Made by a program: the position numbers and the translations under genes
The notes under the pieces: model-generated
The model's database searches: none
Told to the model about the DNA's origin: nothing
Seen by the model: the letters and a program-made list of their open reading frames with translations, nothing else
Part shown: piece after piece, positions 13,157-25,633 of the stretch
Layout of the letters: every line of letters begins with the position of its first letter
How positions within the stretch are numbered: the stretch's first letter is position 1
Source of the DNA: Pieris napi
Taxonomy: Eukaryota; Arthropoda; Insecta; Lepidoptera; Pieridae
Direction of reading: 5' to 3'
Length of the DNA stretch: 64,000 nt
Assembly (NCBI RefSeq): GCF_905475465.1
Contig: NC_062248.1
Location: 2,108,001-2,172,000, forward strand

Positions 13157-13645
13157 TTCCGAAACCGAATAAAACAATTGTCAGTTGTCAAATTCATAGA
13201 CATAATGTAGATATGTCATATTGTAGCCACAGACTTTTAAATATAACGCTAAATTCTGATAGTTTAAAGCTTAAAAAGGTGTTAGCATTATATTATAGAT
13301 TTATCATAAAGAGTATTAGTTAATTGAGTTAAAAAGTATGATTTCCTTAATTATTGTGGCAATAAATATATATAATGGCTTTTCAGGATAGTAACTGAAT
13401 AATATGATCTAAAAGATTTTCAGTTTACGATTTTATCAAGACATTGTATTCAGGGGGTTTAATCAAGATGCCTTAACAGTAGGTAGTGAATGTAGAAAGT
13501 CGAAAATTAAATTTGTATGAAAATTTGTTGAGACGAACTGTCATTTTAATGATAATAATAATTCTTGATTATATTTTTTTTATTTAGTTCAGTTTGTTGA
13601 TAATATAGGAGAATAAAACGTATATAATTTCAAGTTCAATTCATA

Positions 13646-13651
13646 TTTATT
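13646..13651 (-). other. Possible poly(A) signal of the chitin-binding protein gene
   Basis: AATAAA on the minus strand, about 150 nt after the stop. Confidence 0.45.
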
Positions 13652-13799
13652 AAGAATAATCTAAAAACGTCTAGTTGTAGGTAGGTTAATCAAATAATTT
13701 CTTGTGATTATAAAGATATATGTTGTACAATTATATTATTAAAACTTCGGAGTCTAAAGCAATAATTAAAGCATTTAAATAGAAGGTATTTTTTCTGTC

Positions 13800-14720
13800 T
13801 TATTCCGCTTTACCATCTGCGTTTCCTTGGCATCCAGCGAAAACAGGCCAGTTGCATACCTGTAACAAATTATTTTGTTAATTATTTTTAGGTGGTGCTC
13901 TGCTGCAGAGTGTTGGAGGGCTAGATCTATGAATGTAGTACACATTATTAAACACATTTTCCCTACTTCTATAAAATAGCTACAATATAATACACCAATA
14001 TAGTTTTTCGCGTAAAATTATATTTTCTAAATCTGGTTAAATGTGACGAACACAAAGTAATGCGAAATAATAATAAATTATACTTGTGTGCTACTTATAG
14101 TTTATAACTGACCTGTTGTTCTTTGTCGAAGTGAAGATTAGGAGGGCATGACCTTGCAACTCTGTTGCCCCATACGCAAGCGTAGAAAACGCCGCAGTTT
14201 TCTGGTTCAGACACAAGCCAATGAATAAAGGGATCTACTGGGCACCCATTCTCCAGAAACTCAATGCCTGGCTTCTCTGTTGGCAGGACTTCTACTTCTG
14301 TTACATCCCCGTCAACAATTTCCGGTTCGTCTGATAGGTTCTGGATTGATGCATGATTGACTATTGATTGGTATGCTAACTCTGGTTCATCGGTTTCTGT
14401 TTCTGGTGGGGTGTTCGGTTGGCAGTTTGAGTTAGCTGGCCAGTCACATATCGATTCGCGCTCGTTGAAGTGGAGACTTTCTGGGCAGATTCTTTCAACG
14501 GGATAACCGTGTGTGCACTGGTAGTACTTATTGCAATCTTCGTGGGCGAACAATTTCTCAATTGTCCAATCAACGGCTTGCTCTGGTGGACAGGGATTGT
14601 CGCGTTGGGCCAGTGTGGCCACAGCCAAAAATAATAAACCTGCAACTGGAAAAGATACAATTATGTTTAATTATCGAATCACGTATTTTGTTTTATTGAA
14701 TCCTCAAGTTTACCTTTCAT
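13800..14720 (-). CDS. Secreted chitin-binding protein, two CBM14 (peritrophin-A) domains
   Basis: Three minus-strand exons: 14720-14714 (ATGAAAG only), 14645-14113 and 13859-13800 (ending TAA), all GT/AG, giving 199 residues. The start is set by the 7-nt first exon, which completes a signal peptide MKVAGLLFLAVATLAQR. Two six-cysteine CBM14 domains follow, about residues 22-75 and 130-186: the first runs from CPPEQAVDW to CDWPANSNC, the second from CPVDPFIHW to CNWPVFAGC, each with the conserved aromatic positions (YYQC, FYAC). An acidic Glu/Thr/Pro linker of about 50 residues separates them. Proteins of this layout bind chitin in peritrophic matrix or cuticle; whether this is a midgut peritrophin or a cuticular (CPAP-like) protein cannot be told from sequence. 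The final exon supplies the last two cysteines of domain 2, so the long ORF alone would give a truncated protein. A possible poly(A) signal lies at 13646-13651. Confidence 0.88.
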
Positions 14721-15256
14721 GATTGATCAAAGGTGTATGAATGCTTGTCTCGAGTGGGTTTATATTAGTATTTATAGGAAACTTAAAAATCGTTATCGTT
14801 TGAAATCAAAGCAATTGAAATATTATCAAAAGTTCTGATAAAACATGAGCCGTAAAAGATGATAAAGTTTATTGTTTAATTGTCTATCGGAAGAAAGTAA
14901 ATTGATGTTTTTCATTAAAGGTAAATAAAATTACGAATATGATAATAACATAAAACATATTATCAGGCTTGAGTAATTTATGATTGAGCTCTTTGAAAAT
15001 AGGCGTCAATTGATATGTTCATTGTTCAAGGACAATGCCGATTTATCGTACAAAAATACCATCGCTTTTCATTAGTCTACACATTGTGAATGACATGGCA
15101 TCTTATAGAGTATGAAGATAATTGTCAAATATATTAATTTTTAATCTAGACAAAGTTTTTGTATTTTACTAGGCTATATATTATGAGATAAGTTACTATA
15201 GAAAAAAACTGATATTTCCCAAGTATGAGGAATGGTGTGGGTGATTCAATCCTATA

Positions 15257-15812
15257 GCCCTTTCTCCACTGCTCCGGTCCGGCGTCGGATACCGAAATGA
15301 GTCATGAGAAAATTATCGGAATGCCGGATTGCGCTTCTCTACTACATATAATATCCGATCCGACAATAATCGATACTTGTATATTTATCATGCAACACCT
15401 ATATTAACTAAAACCCAAATACTTTATTTAATTAAGAAATCGTTCTAAATTCTGAATATTTTATTGCCCTGGCAAGTTTATTACTTTTTTTATATTGTCT
15501 ATCTTAAAATATTATAATCTACTCAATAAATAGTTCACTAATACTATGATATAAAAATATAAATAAATAGCAACATAATTTGGTTTGGTCCAGGTTATCC
15601 AGATTCTTTCAAATTAAACAAACTATAAATAAACCTGTGAATAATAATTATATAACCTCTTGGATACTTAACCACCGCGTTCCGATCTAGCAAGTTATCG
15701 GATCGTTAAAAACCGGATGCCGGAGTAGTGGAGAAGTACCAAAGTACTGTCGTGAGTTTCTAAATCGGATCGGTAATTAACGTTTGCCGGACCGGAGCAG
15801 TGGTGAAACGGC
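15257..15812. mobile_element. MITE with 27-bp inverted ends
   Basis: Left end starts GCCCTTTCTCCACTGCTCC, right end (other strand) GCCGTTTCACCACTGCTCC, both continuing GGTCCGGC. Two further internal CCGGATC/GCCGGA stretches. A target duplication is not clear, so the exact ends are uncertain. Confidence 0.7.
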
Positions 15813-15943
15813 CTAAGGATATGATACTCCATCGAACGGTCAAACACCGCCTGGAAATTGATTTCTATTAACAATTGTTCGTATTGTGAAGGAAAACATC
15901 GTGAATCCCTGATTGAACTTAGAAGACGATATGTGTTAGGCAC

Positions 15944-16445
15944 GATTGATACTTATAATCTGGGGTCTCATAGAAGTTTGTATCATATTATTATTTTTTT
16001 TTTCTATCATAACGGCAACTTAAATGAATTCGATAAAATAAATATAAAACGAGCCTTAATTATAATCTTTCAAGAACATATTTCAACAATGAAACCTTTC
16101 AATGAACATTTTACAATTAATACTTTAGACTCTCGACGTAAACAATACGAAATAATGCTACATGCCATCTCAAATGAAATTAATTGCAGCTCACTTCTAG
16201 AAAAATTGCACTTCCATGTTCCTGCCCAATAGATTCGTAATCGTGTTTTGTTTTACGATCCTCACGTGGTGCAAAAGAAGTTCCTTAGAAATTTATATAA
16301 AAGAAAGTACAACATCTTTCCTTACCTCTACCCTTCTAAGTTCTTGATGGGGGTTTTAGGGTATGATTCACTAGAACTTCGTAGGGATTTGGTTGTGATA
16401 AAATTTGGTTTAAGCATAATTAATAACGAAACGCAAAGCGCTTAA
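15944..16445 (+). mobile_element. Decayed non-LTR retrotransposon fragment (RT C-terminal region)
   Basis: Two reading frames separated by a TAG read like the C-terminal part of insect LINE polyproteins: TLDSRRKQYEIMLHAIS and LLEKLHFHVPAQ, then VQKKFLRNLYKRKYNIFPYL and LGYDSLELRRDLVVIKFGL. Two related SLELRR-type blocks in succession suggest a rearranged or duplicated fragment. No catalytic RT motif is present. Confidence 0.55.
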
Positions 16446-17069
16446 GCGTGTAAAGGTGGCGTAATTGTATTGAAGTTTTATAGTGGTTTTTGTTAAGGCC
16501 ATTTATGGGCTGTAAATAAATAAATCACGAGCATACCCCACATACACATTACACAACCTCTTGTACATAACCTTACTTTCACACCATCACACAACACAGC
16601 CGAATTAGGTATTGCTTAGATATAAATGCAATTAATCATTTTTATAAATGTTTTACTTTCGTAAACATTGAAACCTTTGTGTATTATATACTCCAACTTT
16701 AGCTATATGTTTAGTGATTGTTATTTGTTTGTTAAATAATGAAAATTCATAATTTTGAAATAAGAAAACCCGCGAAAGAATCGCACACTCATTACGGCGG
16801 TATGCGGTACGTAATTCAAGTATATTACGCATAATTGTAGCCTTATCGTACGTGGAAAACAATGGTAAAAACATGTCTTGTTTCTAAGGACTAGGGGCAT
16901 GTAATTTACAAGGATGCACTTGTGACACTCCAAGGCGTCACGAGTAACACGGCCTGTCGCCTGAGTGTTTTCTAAGGAAGTCATGTTTCTTAGAATAAAA
17001 TCTTTGCTGAAATTATTACGCACTATGATACAACGAGAATAAACAATGTATTAATATAACTTAGAAATA

Positions 17070-17262
17070 ATGGCTTCAGCGTGCGACATCCTTGAGGTCG
17101 TTGGTTCGATCCCCAGCTGTGCACTAACGGTCTAAGTGCGAATTTAACATTAGTACGAACGGTGAAGGAAAACATCGTGAGGAAACCGGCTGATCAGTGA
17201 TCACCTTCATACCTATTAGATTGACAAATAATCATGAAACATATACAGAAATCTGAGGCGCA
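17070..17262 (+). repeat. SINE family A
   Basis: Head CTTCAGCGTGCGAC, B box GGTTCGATCCC, core GGTGAAGGAAAACATCGTGA, 3' part GAAATCTGAGG. Middle partly deleted. Confidence 0.8.
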
Positions 17263-17350
17263 TTTTTTTTAGTAATCGCATAAACCAAAAACGCTGCACC
17301 CGGGAGCCGAAAAAGTCCATAACAAGCTTTACGATTATATTAACGTAATA

Positions 17351-17605
17351 GTTGCTTCAGCGTGCGACTCCCATCCCTGAGGTCGTAGGTTCGATCCCCG
17401 ATTTCTTTCTATGTGCATTTTACATCGCTCGAACGGTGAAAGAACACGTTGTGTAAACCGGGTGCCTTAGACCCAAAAATTTGCCAGCGTGTGTCAGGCA
17501 CAGGACACTGATCACCTACTTGCCTATTAGATTGACAAATGATCATGAAACACATACAGAAATCTGAGGCCCAGACCTAAAAAGGTTGTAGCGCCGCTGA
17601 TTTAT
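17351..17605 (+). repeat. SINE family A
   Basis: Full-length copy about 90 bp after the previous one, same orientation: GCTTCAGCGTGCGACTC, GGTTCGATCCCC, TTAGACCCAAAA, AGGTTGTAGCGCC. Confidence 0.85.
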
Positions 17606-18027
17606 TTTATTATTTTTTGTTTATTATAATGTACATATACATTATTGACAATATTCTTAACCAATATTATAACTAAATATATTTTCGATACGTTATTTCA
17701 AACAAGTAGGTACCATGTATGTTGTGCTTCCTTATTTTAAATGAATATGTCGAAATAGTTATTTCCCAATTAGATTGGCTAGTTTATTGATCGATACGTA
17801 GAAAATCGTACTGTCAAACTAATCAGCTAGATAAGAGATTTATTGCATATTGTTTAAAGCATCGGTATTAATCACACGATTACAATTACTGCGAATATGA
17901 AACTTTTTATTCGTAAGTTTTTTATTGATGTCTATTATTATTCATAATTATTATTTATTCAAGCGGAAAACAAGTCCATATGATTGTCATTGTTACAATA
18001 TTGTCTTAAATATGACCTTCGCTTTAG

Positions 18028-21000
18028 TTGGCTGATGATGAAACATGGGCAACGCTGACTGAAGAAGTCGTGCGTTATATATACGTATATAAAATAAATA
18101 TTATATGTATTCGTAAATTAATGGCTAATCTACTACGGTGGGTGGATTTCAAACTATTTAATCACCTTCCTAGAAGTTATATATTACTGCTGCGTAATAC
18201 TTTCAAGGGGAAGGTGATTAAATTTCAAACATTAAATCAAAATTAAAGGTACCTTTAAAGTGTGGGAGAATATTTTGTAATTATTATAATTAATATGATT
18301 TGCATGCCTATTTATATATGGCTGACTGTGCAGATTTTTAAAATTAATCAATCGGAATGTACCACTTTATTAAAGTATATCAAATCACAAAACTAAAAAG
18401 GGTACTTGCAGTCCATTGCAATGACTAGTCCAGCCTTCCCGCTATTGCCGCCAGCACGCTGTTAGGGTGCGTCCGCATCTGGCTTTTCTTACTCAGAAGC
18501 GGTCAATACTTTGACAATGATTTGGTATTAAAAATTAAAATTCGACATTCCAACAAAATAATACATTCAGAAACAGAGACGTCGAGATTATTTGAGTAAG
18601 CATACTTCGACTAAAAGCTGGAATATGATAGGAACTAAAATAATAAACCTAAGGGTGCGTCCACATCTGGCAAATATGCCGCGAATTTGCAGCTCGCGAG
18701 CTGTTTGCGAGCAGCGGGCGTGTAAAAATGCTACAAATAAATCTATTGTAGATATTAGAATCTCTTACAGAAAATGTGAAAAACATTTAGAGAAGGTCTT
18801 GGAAATATTTTCATATTCTACTTTCATGTCTCTGTTTTAGTTTTTATGATACTCCTTGTCAATGGAATCGACACAAGAAGAAAGAAAAAGATGAGAGATT
18901 CAGGGGGAAGCCTGGAAACGAATTCTTATAAGAATCTAGATATGCGAGGAAGGATTAGAAAGTCGTTTTTTGTGGTAATTTTGTTGTTTATTTTAAACTC
19001 ATGCTCGGAAATGTTTTACTTTTGACGTGACAACGTCTTATAATTCGATGGAGCCGGCTGTACGAAAAAACATGACGCATGCGGCGTTACCTCGCTCTTA
19101 CAGCCTGGCCACGGGACATTCGCCGACGCGAATATTCGCGCGGTGCGAACCGCGATGCGTCTAGCGACTGAAATAAACTCATAGCAATGTACTAATCAAG
19201 CCACGCGCAACGGCGACCAGCGATGCGACCGGCAAAATGTACCGAGCGAATCGCGCGGGCGACTGACGTCGCGACGGGCGAGCGAAACAAATGCATGAAT
19301 CAGTACGGTGCAAGCCACGGAGTCGAGCGGCAGTCGCGGCGAATAGAGAAGGGAATAAATAAGTTTAGTCGTGGTCGCGGCGAAAAATGAATACAGAGTT
19401 TTTTGTTACTGAAATACTGGCTATACCAGCTATTTGGAAGTCTGGCCATCCACAGCATTAATTTAATATACCTTAATCTCAAAAACAATTTTTCAGCGGC
19501 ACTTAAAATTCTATTTGCATTAACTTTTTTCTCCAATTCTGGTTGAATATTCATAAGAATATAATTGAAGGTTCAATACTCATTCTGGTATACTCAAAAA
19601 AATATTTCTGGATATATTCTGAATTTCTCATACTTCTTGTGGAATTCTCCACAATTTCTCCAAATATTAGGTCTTGCACCAAAAGCTATTTATTACTTTC
19701 CAAGCAATATCGAGATGATTTCGATAAAGACATTTCGCTGTCGAACTTCCTTACTGGTCGCGGCGGCAAACGTGACTGGTCCGTGGCCTGCAAACGGCCC
19801 CGCGCGAATGATCGCCTCGCCTCCCGCATCGCCGTTCGCACCGCCGATCCCCGTGGCCAGGCCGTTAGGCGTTCCATTTAAGGCTTGAAGTTCAAGCGAG
19901 AGCGCGGAACGAGCGACAAAGAGGCACAATCGGCCTCCGCGTTCGGCAGCATTCGTTCGTTAAAAAACTGACATAATTGTATTTATGCGTACAAATAAAT
20001 GTAACTTGATCAATTCAATTGTGATTTCCATTTACCTCCTTCTCTATATCCATACAAAATATCTATCAAACAAATAACATTAAAATTTTCTTTTGAAAAA
20101 TGCAACCATTCCACCAGTATTTTCTTATGACGTTGTCACGTTCAACTATAGTCAGTAAACCGACTTTACGGACAGTCGATTTTTTTCTCATATAAAGACA
20201 ACTTAAAACTCTATGTTCAACGTGTTCCTCCACGGTAATTTAAAAACAAACCATAGACGTGAGTTGTCATTTGCGTTTTGTTATATAATTTATAACAATG
20301 GTCGAGCCATAGCCTAATTATTTGACATTTCTTTATTGTTGAATTATAATAATAAAAGTCTTTAATTTCAGATATACAATACAATGTATAGAATACATTT
20401 ATATAGATATCATCTCTTTAATGGCTAGATATCTGTGTGCCTATTTGTGGCAAAGGCCTCCTCCAAATCACGTTATTTCTGTCTGCACTGTGCAACTCTC
20501 TGCCATGTTTTTTCTTTCTCTTTTGAGTTTATTGTACCTTAGGAACCGATTTAATACTTTGTTGCTGCACTTTTCTATTCCCCTAGAATTATAATACGGA
20601 CGAAGATAAATCCAAAAACATATTATAAATCCAGGCATTCTTTAATTATAAATACATATGACCGCATTATGCGAGGTTATTATGGAGGTAAATGGAAAGC
20701 ACCAGGATATTGTTTTAGAAGCATGGTATTCAAAATTAAAGAAGCCATGGTGATTGCCAGCCTCCAAAAGGAGACGCTACAAGAAAATGATGTCAAAAAT
20801 GTATTTCGTCGTAACAGATTTAAAAATGATTTGTTTGTTGTACCGGAGTCACGCTGTCTGATTTGTGAATCTCACTCAAAAACTAGCAAAAACTATAACG
20901 AAAATCTCGATGTTTTTGTACCCAATGTCTGGATCGCTATGTATCTGTATTATTGATACATTTTTGTATTAAGCACAATGAGCCACGCGATTTTTGGCTC

Positions 21001-24000
21001 TTCGATATGTTTTTTACAATGTTTTTCCTTAACTGTATGAGCAAGTATTCATTGTTCACATAGAAAAATTTAATTACAACCGACACAAGACGGGTTGGGA
21101 GACGTACGCCACTTTAAGTCTACATAAAAAATTTAATCTCTCGTATAAAGCGTTATTATTTTAGCTGCGTGTGGAGTCTGAACAGAATTTAAAAAAAAGG
21201 ACAATATTCGAACTTATTAATCGCTTTATTAAAAAAAATAACTGTGACCATGATAGCCTTATTAAAGTTAAATATGAAAATTACATCGAAGACTTGATAA
21301 CGAATACGGTACAAACTTTATACACCGTTTTATAAGGCAGTTGTCTTTTTTGAAAGAACAAAAGGCAAACGGGCTGGATGTTGAGTGATACCAACGCCTA
21401 AGGACATTGTCATTGACATTCGGGAAGGAATTGGACAGGAAGTACCATTTACATTTTAGAACCAATTTTGTCTTTTCTCTTGTCCTTTACATAAGGCATC
21501 TCTTTTCATCACAGCGTGAATACAATTTGAGAGAACGGGACAATTACACAGTAAGCATCATGTAAATTATATGAATAAGGTGTTTTATTTTATAGGCCCA
21601 CGCACTAGATAATTTAGACTCCAATACAATATGTTCCCCAATATCAGCGCTGCTACCTATCGGCAAACTTGCTCTCGGTGCTGTTAACACCAGTTTGGAT
21701 GAAATGCTTGAGGCTATCGGAGTTATAAGTCAAAAGAAGGTAGGTTACCTAACATAAATATTAAAACTCTTCTGCATTTTTTTTTCTTACAATAAAGTTC
21801 ACAAAAAAGAGTGCGACTTTACATGTATTACAATCTAGTCAATACAATAATTATGGCTAATAAGTAATATTATTTTGACCTAACTTTTTACAATACTAAT
21901 GAATAGCTTAAACTAAGGTAATGTTCATTAACAGTCTTAGTGTTCTATAATATTTTGACACTATGTTTATGTGTCCGAGATACCGCACTTGCACTTATAT
22001 TAATTGAATTGTCATTAAAATATTAAAAGTGTCGAAAGTTAATATAAATAATACATTTAATTTATTTCTTCGATTATAAAAACACGTGGCATTTTAATTT
22101 ACAATTCGTCACTTGAGATTTCAATAAATTATTTTGCATAAAATATAAAATACTAATATTTCATAAATTCTCTTTACGAAATTTCTATAAGGTTCAAAAA
22201 GAGAAGGTCACCCTTCTCACTCTCTCTCAATCGGTCTCAATCACTCCCTTTTCTTCGACAAAAACGCTGCACAACTTCGTGACGGTCCGTAAAAATTTTA
22301 ACCTCATGCGCCTAAAGAAGTTTTACTTTAAAGAGCCCGTGGTGACAGTACATTAAAAACGAAGTATATTATAAACATCCAGAATTGTACTAAACTAAGA
22401 CAGTTGTCATATTTGAGATTACTTCACAGATTAAATCACATTTTAAACACTTGATCGCGGAATTGCGTTATTTGCCTGGTGTGAAGTTGGATATGGCTAG
22501 TAGACTATACATCAGTACCCAGGCCAGATTAACATCTTCATTTGAATCAGACACGAAGGAAATATTCAGTTCTAGCGCAGAAAGAGTTGATTTCGAATCT
22601 CCAGTTATAACTGCGGACAAGATTAATGGATGGGTAATTGTTTCTATGTGTATTATTATAGAGAGTTAGAGAGAGTGCTTCAATTCTTATGCCCTAAGAT
22701 TTCATTGTTGAACCAGTATCTAAATAAATGCCTAACACTTCCTCGTTCTGAGCTGAGGCACAAGGCAGTAGCGTAACTATACAATCTGGGGCCCGTGGCA
22801 AATTCTTTTGATGGGGCCAATAAAAATCGACACGTACTCAGTTTAGTTTTAATAAACTTCGAGATTTTCAGCGTACTCATTACACTTTGTATATGTCCCA
22901 CTAAAGGCCATAGGCCTCCTCTCTTAGGCGAGAGGGAATGGTCTGTAGTTTCCACGGTAGCCCAATACGTATTGGAGACTTCACATTTATCCAAAGAACA
23001 TAATGTCTCTTGGTCAGGGGCCCTCTTGGGTCGGGGGCCCGTGGCATTTTGCCAGCCCTGCCACCCTATTGTTAAGCCACTGCCCGGGTGCAGTGGGTCC
23101 AGGTTATATTGGACGTCAAACATTTGTTGAATTAATGTCATCGCTTGCTTACTTAATGTATAACAATTAAAAAACTTGTATTATAACAATTTAAAGTACT
23201 TTTGTCCATGTAACAAGCTACAAAGATGCTACAAAGTGTGTAAAGACGCACATTATAGTTTAGCTTATAAGCTCATCCAAACCACAGCCACTTTGAATCA
23301 TAGAAAAAAAAAAACACTTGCTCGTACGACATGTGTCAAAATCCAAAAATCGATGACATGTGTCAGACAGCAGGCTGATGGATTTGTCTATGAAATAAAC
23401 TGATTAGAGAAACGGATACAATCTGTGGCCAAGATCCTATAGGGTTGTATCGATTATTATTATTGTTCTTATGTACCAAACATGGTTACTGTGGCTCAGG
23501 ATCTAATTATGATCCTCGTACACTGTTGCACTCGGGTCAAAGCCATTTCTTTTAATAGATTTGTCTTTACTAAGAAATCATGGAAAATTACGATCCTAAA
23601 TAAAGTAGGTAGTAGAAATAGTAAATTATGTCTAACACCTAATGTACTGATTAGAATATTTAACATAAGAAAGTGTCCAAGGGAGCGTTCAAGTATTATG
23701 TAACGAATTTTTTTCTGAAATTTCCAATACACATACAGCACATTTAAGTATAAAGAGTCACTCATAGTCAACGTGTATTACTATTGTTTAATAATTTTAA
23801 GTAGAAAAATACTGAATCAAAATTTTAAATAAATTTTACGTTTACAATATAACAGTTACTATTTCTCATTAATAAAAATCAAATGAATGAAATGTTTTTT
23901 AAGAAAAACAAAATACTTTCTCTCAATATAACAATGTGAACACAATTTGTCAGAGTGACTTAGAGTAAAAATAAATAATAGTTTAAAAAAACTAAAAATC

Positions 24001-25602
24001 ACGCTTTTAAAGCACATCAAACTAAAAAGTGAAAAATAATTCCTAATTTAGGCTGAAAATGGTAATGAACAAAAAATACTGGTATTATTGTGAAAAAGCG
24101 TGGGGCGCTCTTGGCCGTATTTTTCGTCTATAGAGCAACCCACGCCTTTTCACAATAATACCGTGTTAATAAGCGTGTTTTTTAGTTTTTTTTAAACTAT
24201 TATTTATTTTTTATTTTTTAGTTAAATTTTTTTTATTTATTTTTTTCGGATTATTGCATTGTCATCGATCTTTGACAGGTGCGCAAAATTTTAATAAAAT
24301 CTGTCCGTTTAAAGTGGGTCAAAATCGAGTCCGAAGGAGTCGGTTACATACATACATACATACAGGTGAAGCTAATATAAAGCTTGTAATAATTTTAGGT
24401 GGAGTCCCAAACAGCTAACATGATCCACGACATGATATCACCAGAGGAAATTGATCCAGAGATGTCTTTAATTATGATAAATGCTATATATTTTAATGTA
24501 AGTAAAATAATCATTTATTGTGAATAGACCGCGCGGAAGGTCACCTACGCGTTGGACTGACCAAATCAAGTCTGCCGTAGGAGACTCACTAAATCAGTGC
24601 AGCAGGATGACCTCTAATAGGCAACGATGGCGAAACGTCGTGAAGCCCATCACATCTGCCCCTTCTATTCATACTTCATAACGATCACGACCGCTCTGTC
24701 AAGAATGCACCGGATAGGTTGAAGAAAATAATCATGTCTCATGGAACTTGTGGAAGCGGCGTTTTATAAATAGTTGTTCAAGTCTAATAATACCTTTACA
24801 ATGCAATTGGATTAATCAACGCCTTTACTTACACTTGTAATACTACAAATAACTATTTATTATAGTTGCTTTGGTTAATGTTCCTTGTTTTGAGTCAGCG
24901 CCATGTAGTGCGCAATATAAACAATGTATGAGATTTGGAAAGAAGACACGCGATTCTATTCGAGTAGAAAGATAAGATTCAAGTGAATTACAACCAGCGT
25001 ACCAATTCTCAGAAGGCCGGCACGTACTCGCAAGTCTTCTGGCATTGAGTGTCCATGGGCGGTATCACTTAACATCTGGTAAGCGTCCTGCCAGTGTTCT
25101 ATAAATAAAAACAGCAACATCTAGAGCGAAACATCTGTAGCCATCAGTGTCCAGCGCGTCTCTCTCTTACTGAGGTGTCAGGAATGGGGGAATGAGTCTT
25201 TCACTTTCACCTAATTGTTTCGGCTACGCAAATTTAACCTTATTTTTAAGAAGAAATTTAATATATTCGGAGCAATATACTTTTTGGCGCGTGTGTGCTA
25301 TGAGTACAACAACAATAAATAATAGTTAAAAAAAACTAAAAAACACGCTTTTAAAGCACATCAAACTAAAAAGTGAAAAACAATTCCTAATTTAGGCTGA
25401 AAATGGTAATGAACAAAACACTTTTTAGTTTGATGTGCTTTAAAAGCGTGTTTTTAGTTTTTTTTTAACTATTATTTATTTTTTAGTTATTTTTTTTTTC
25501 TTTTTCGGATTATTGCATTGTCATCGATCTTTGACACGTGCGCAAAATTTGAATAAAATCTGTCCGTTTAAAGTGGGTCAAAATCGAGTCCGAAGGAGTC
25601 GG

Positions 25603-25633
<31 letters not shown>

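Noticed and set aside
17897..17912. ATGAAACTTTTTATTC before GTAAGT, a tempting first serpin exon with signal-peptide start
   Set aside because: It ends in phase 1, and joining it to 18028 puts a TGA in frame. Another exon would be needed between them, and none was found.
19693..19929. Gly/Ala-rich minus-strand ORF with a GTAAGG donor-like site near 19750
   Set aside because: Lies in a CpG-rich block open in several frames at once; no family, no convincing acceptor.
20669..20956. 95-codon plus-strand ORF in a serpin intron
   Set aside because: No recognisable domain, AT-rich, near repeat fragments; no splice signals tie it to the serpin.
22768..23083. Possible element with GCAGTRGC-type inverted ends and GGGGCCCGTGGCA blocks
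   Set aside because: Ends match only loosely and the flanks show no 8-bp or other target duplication.
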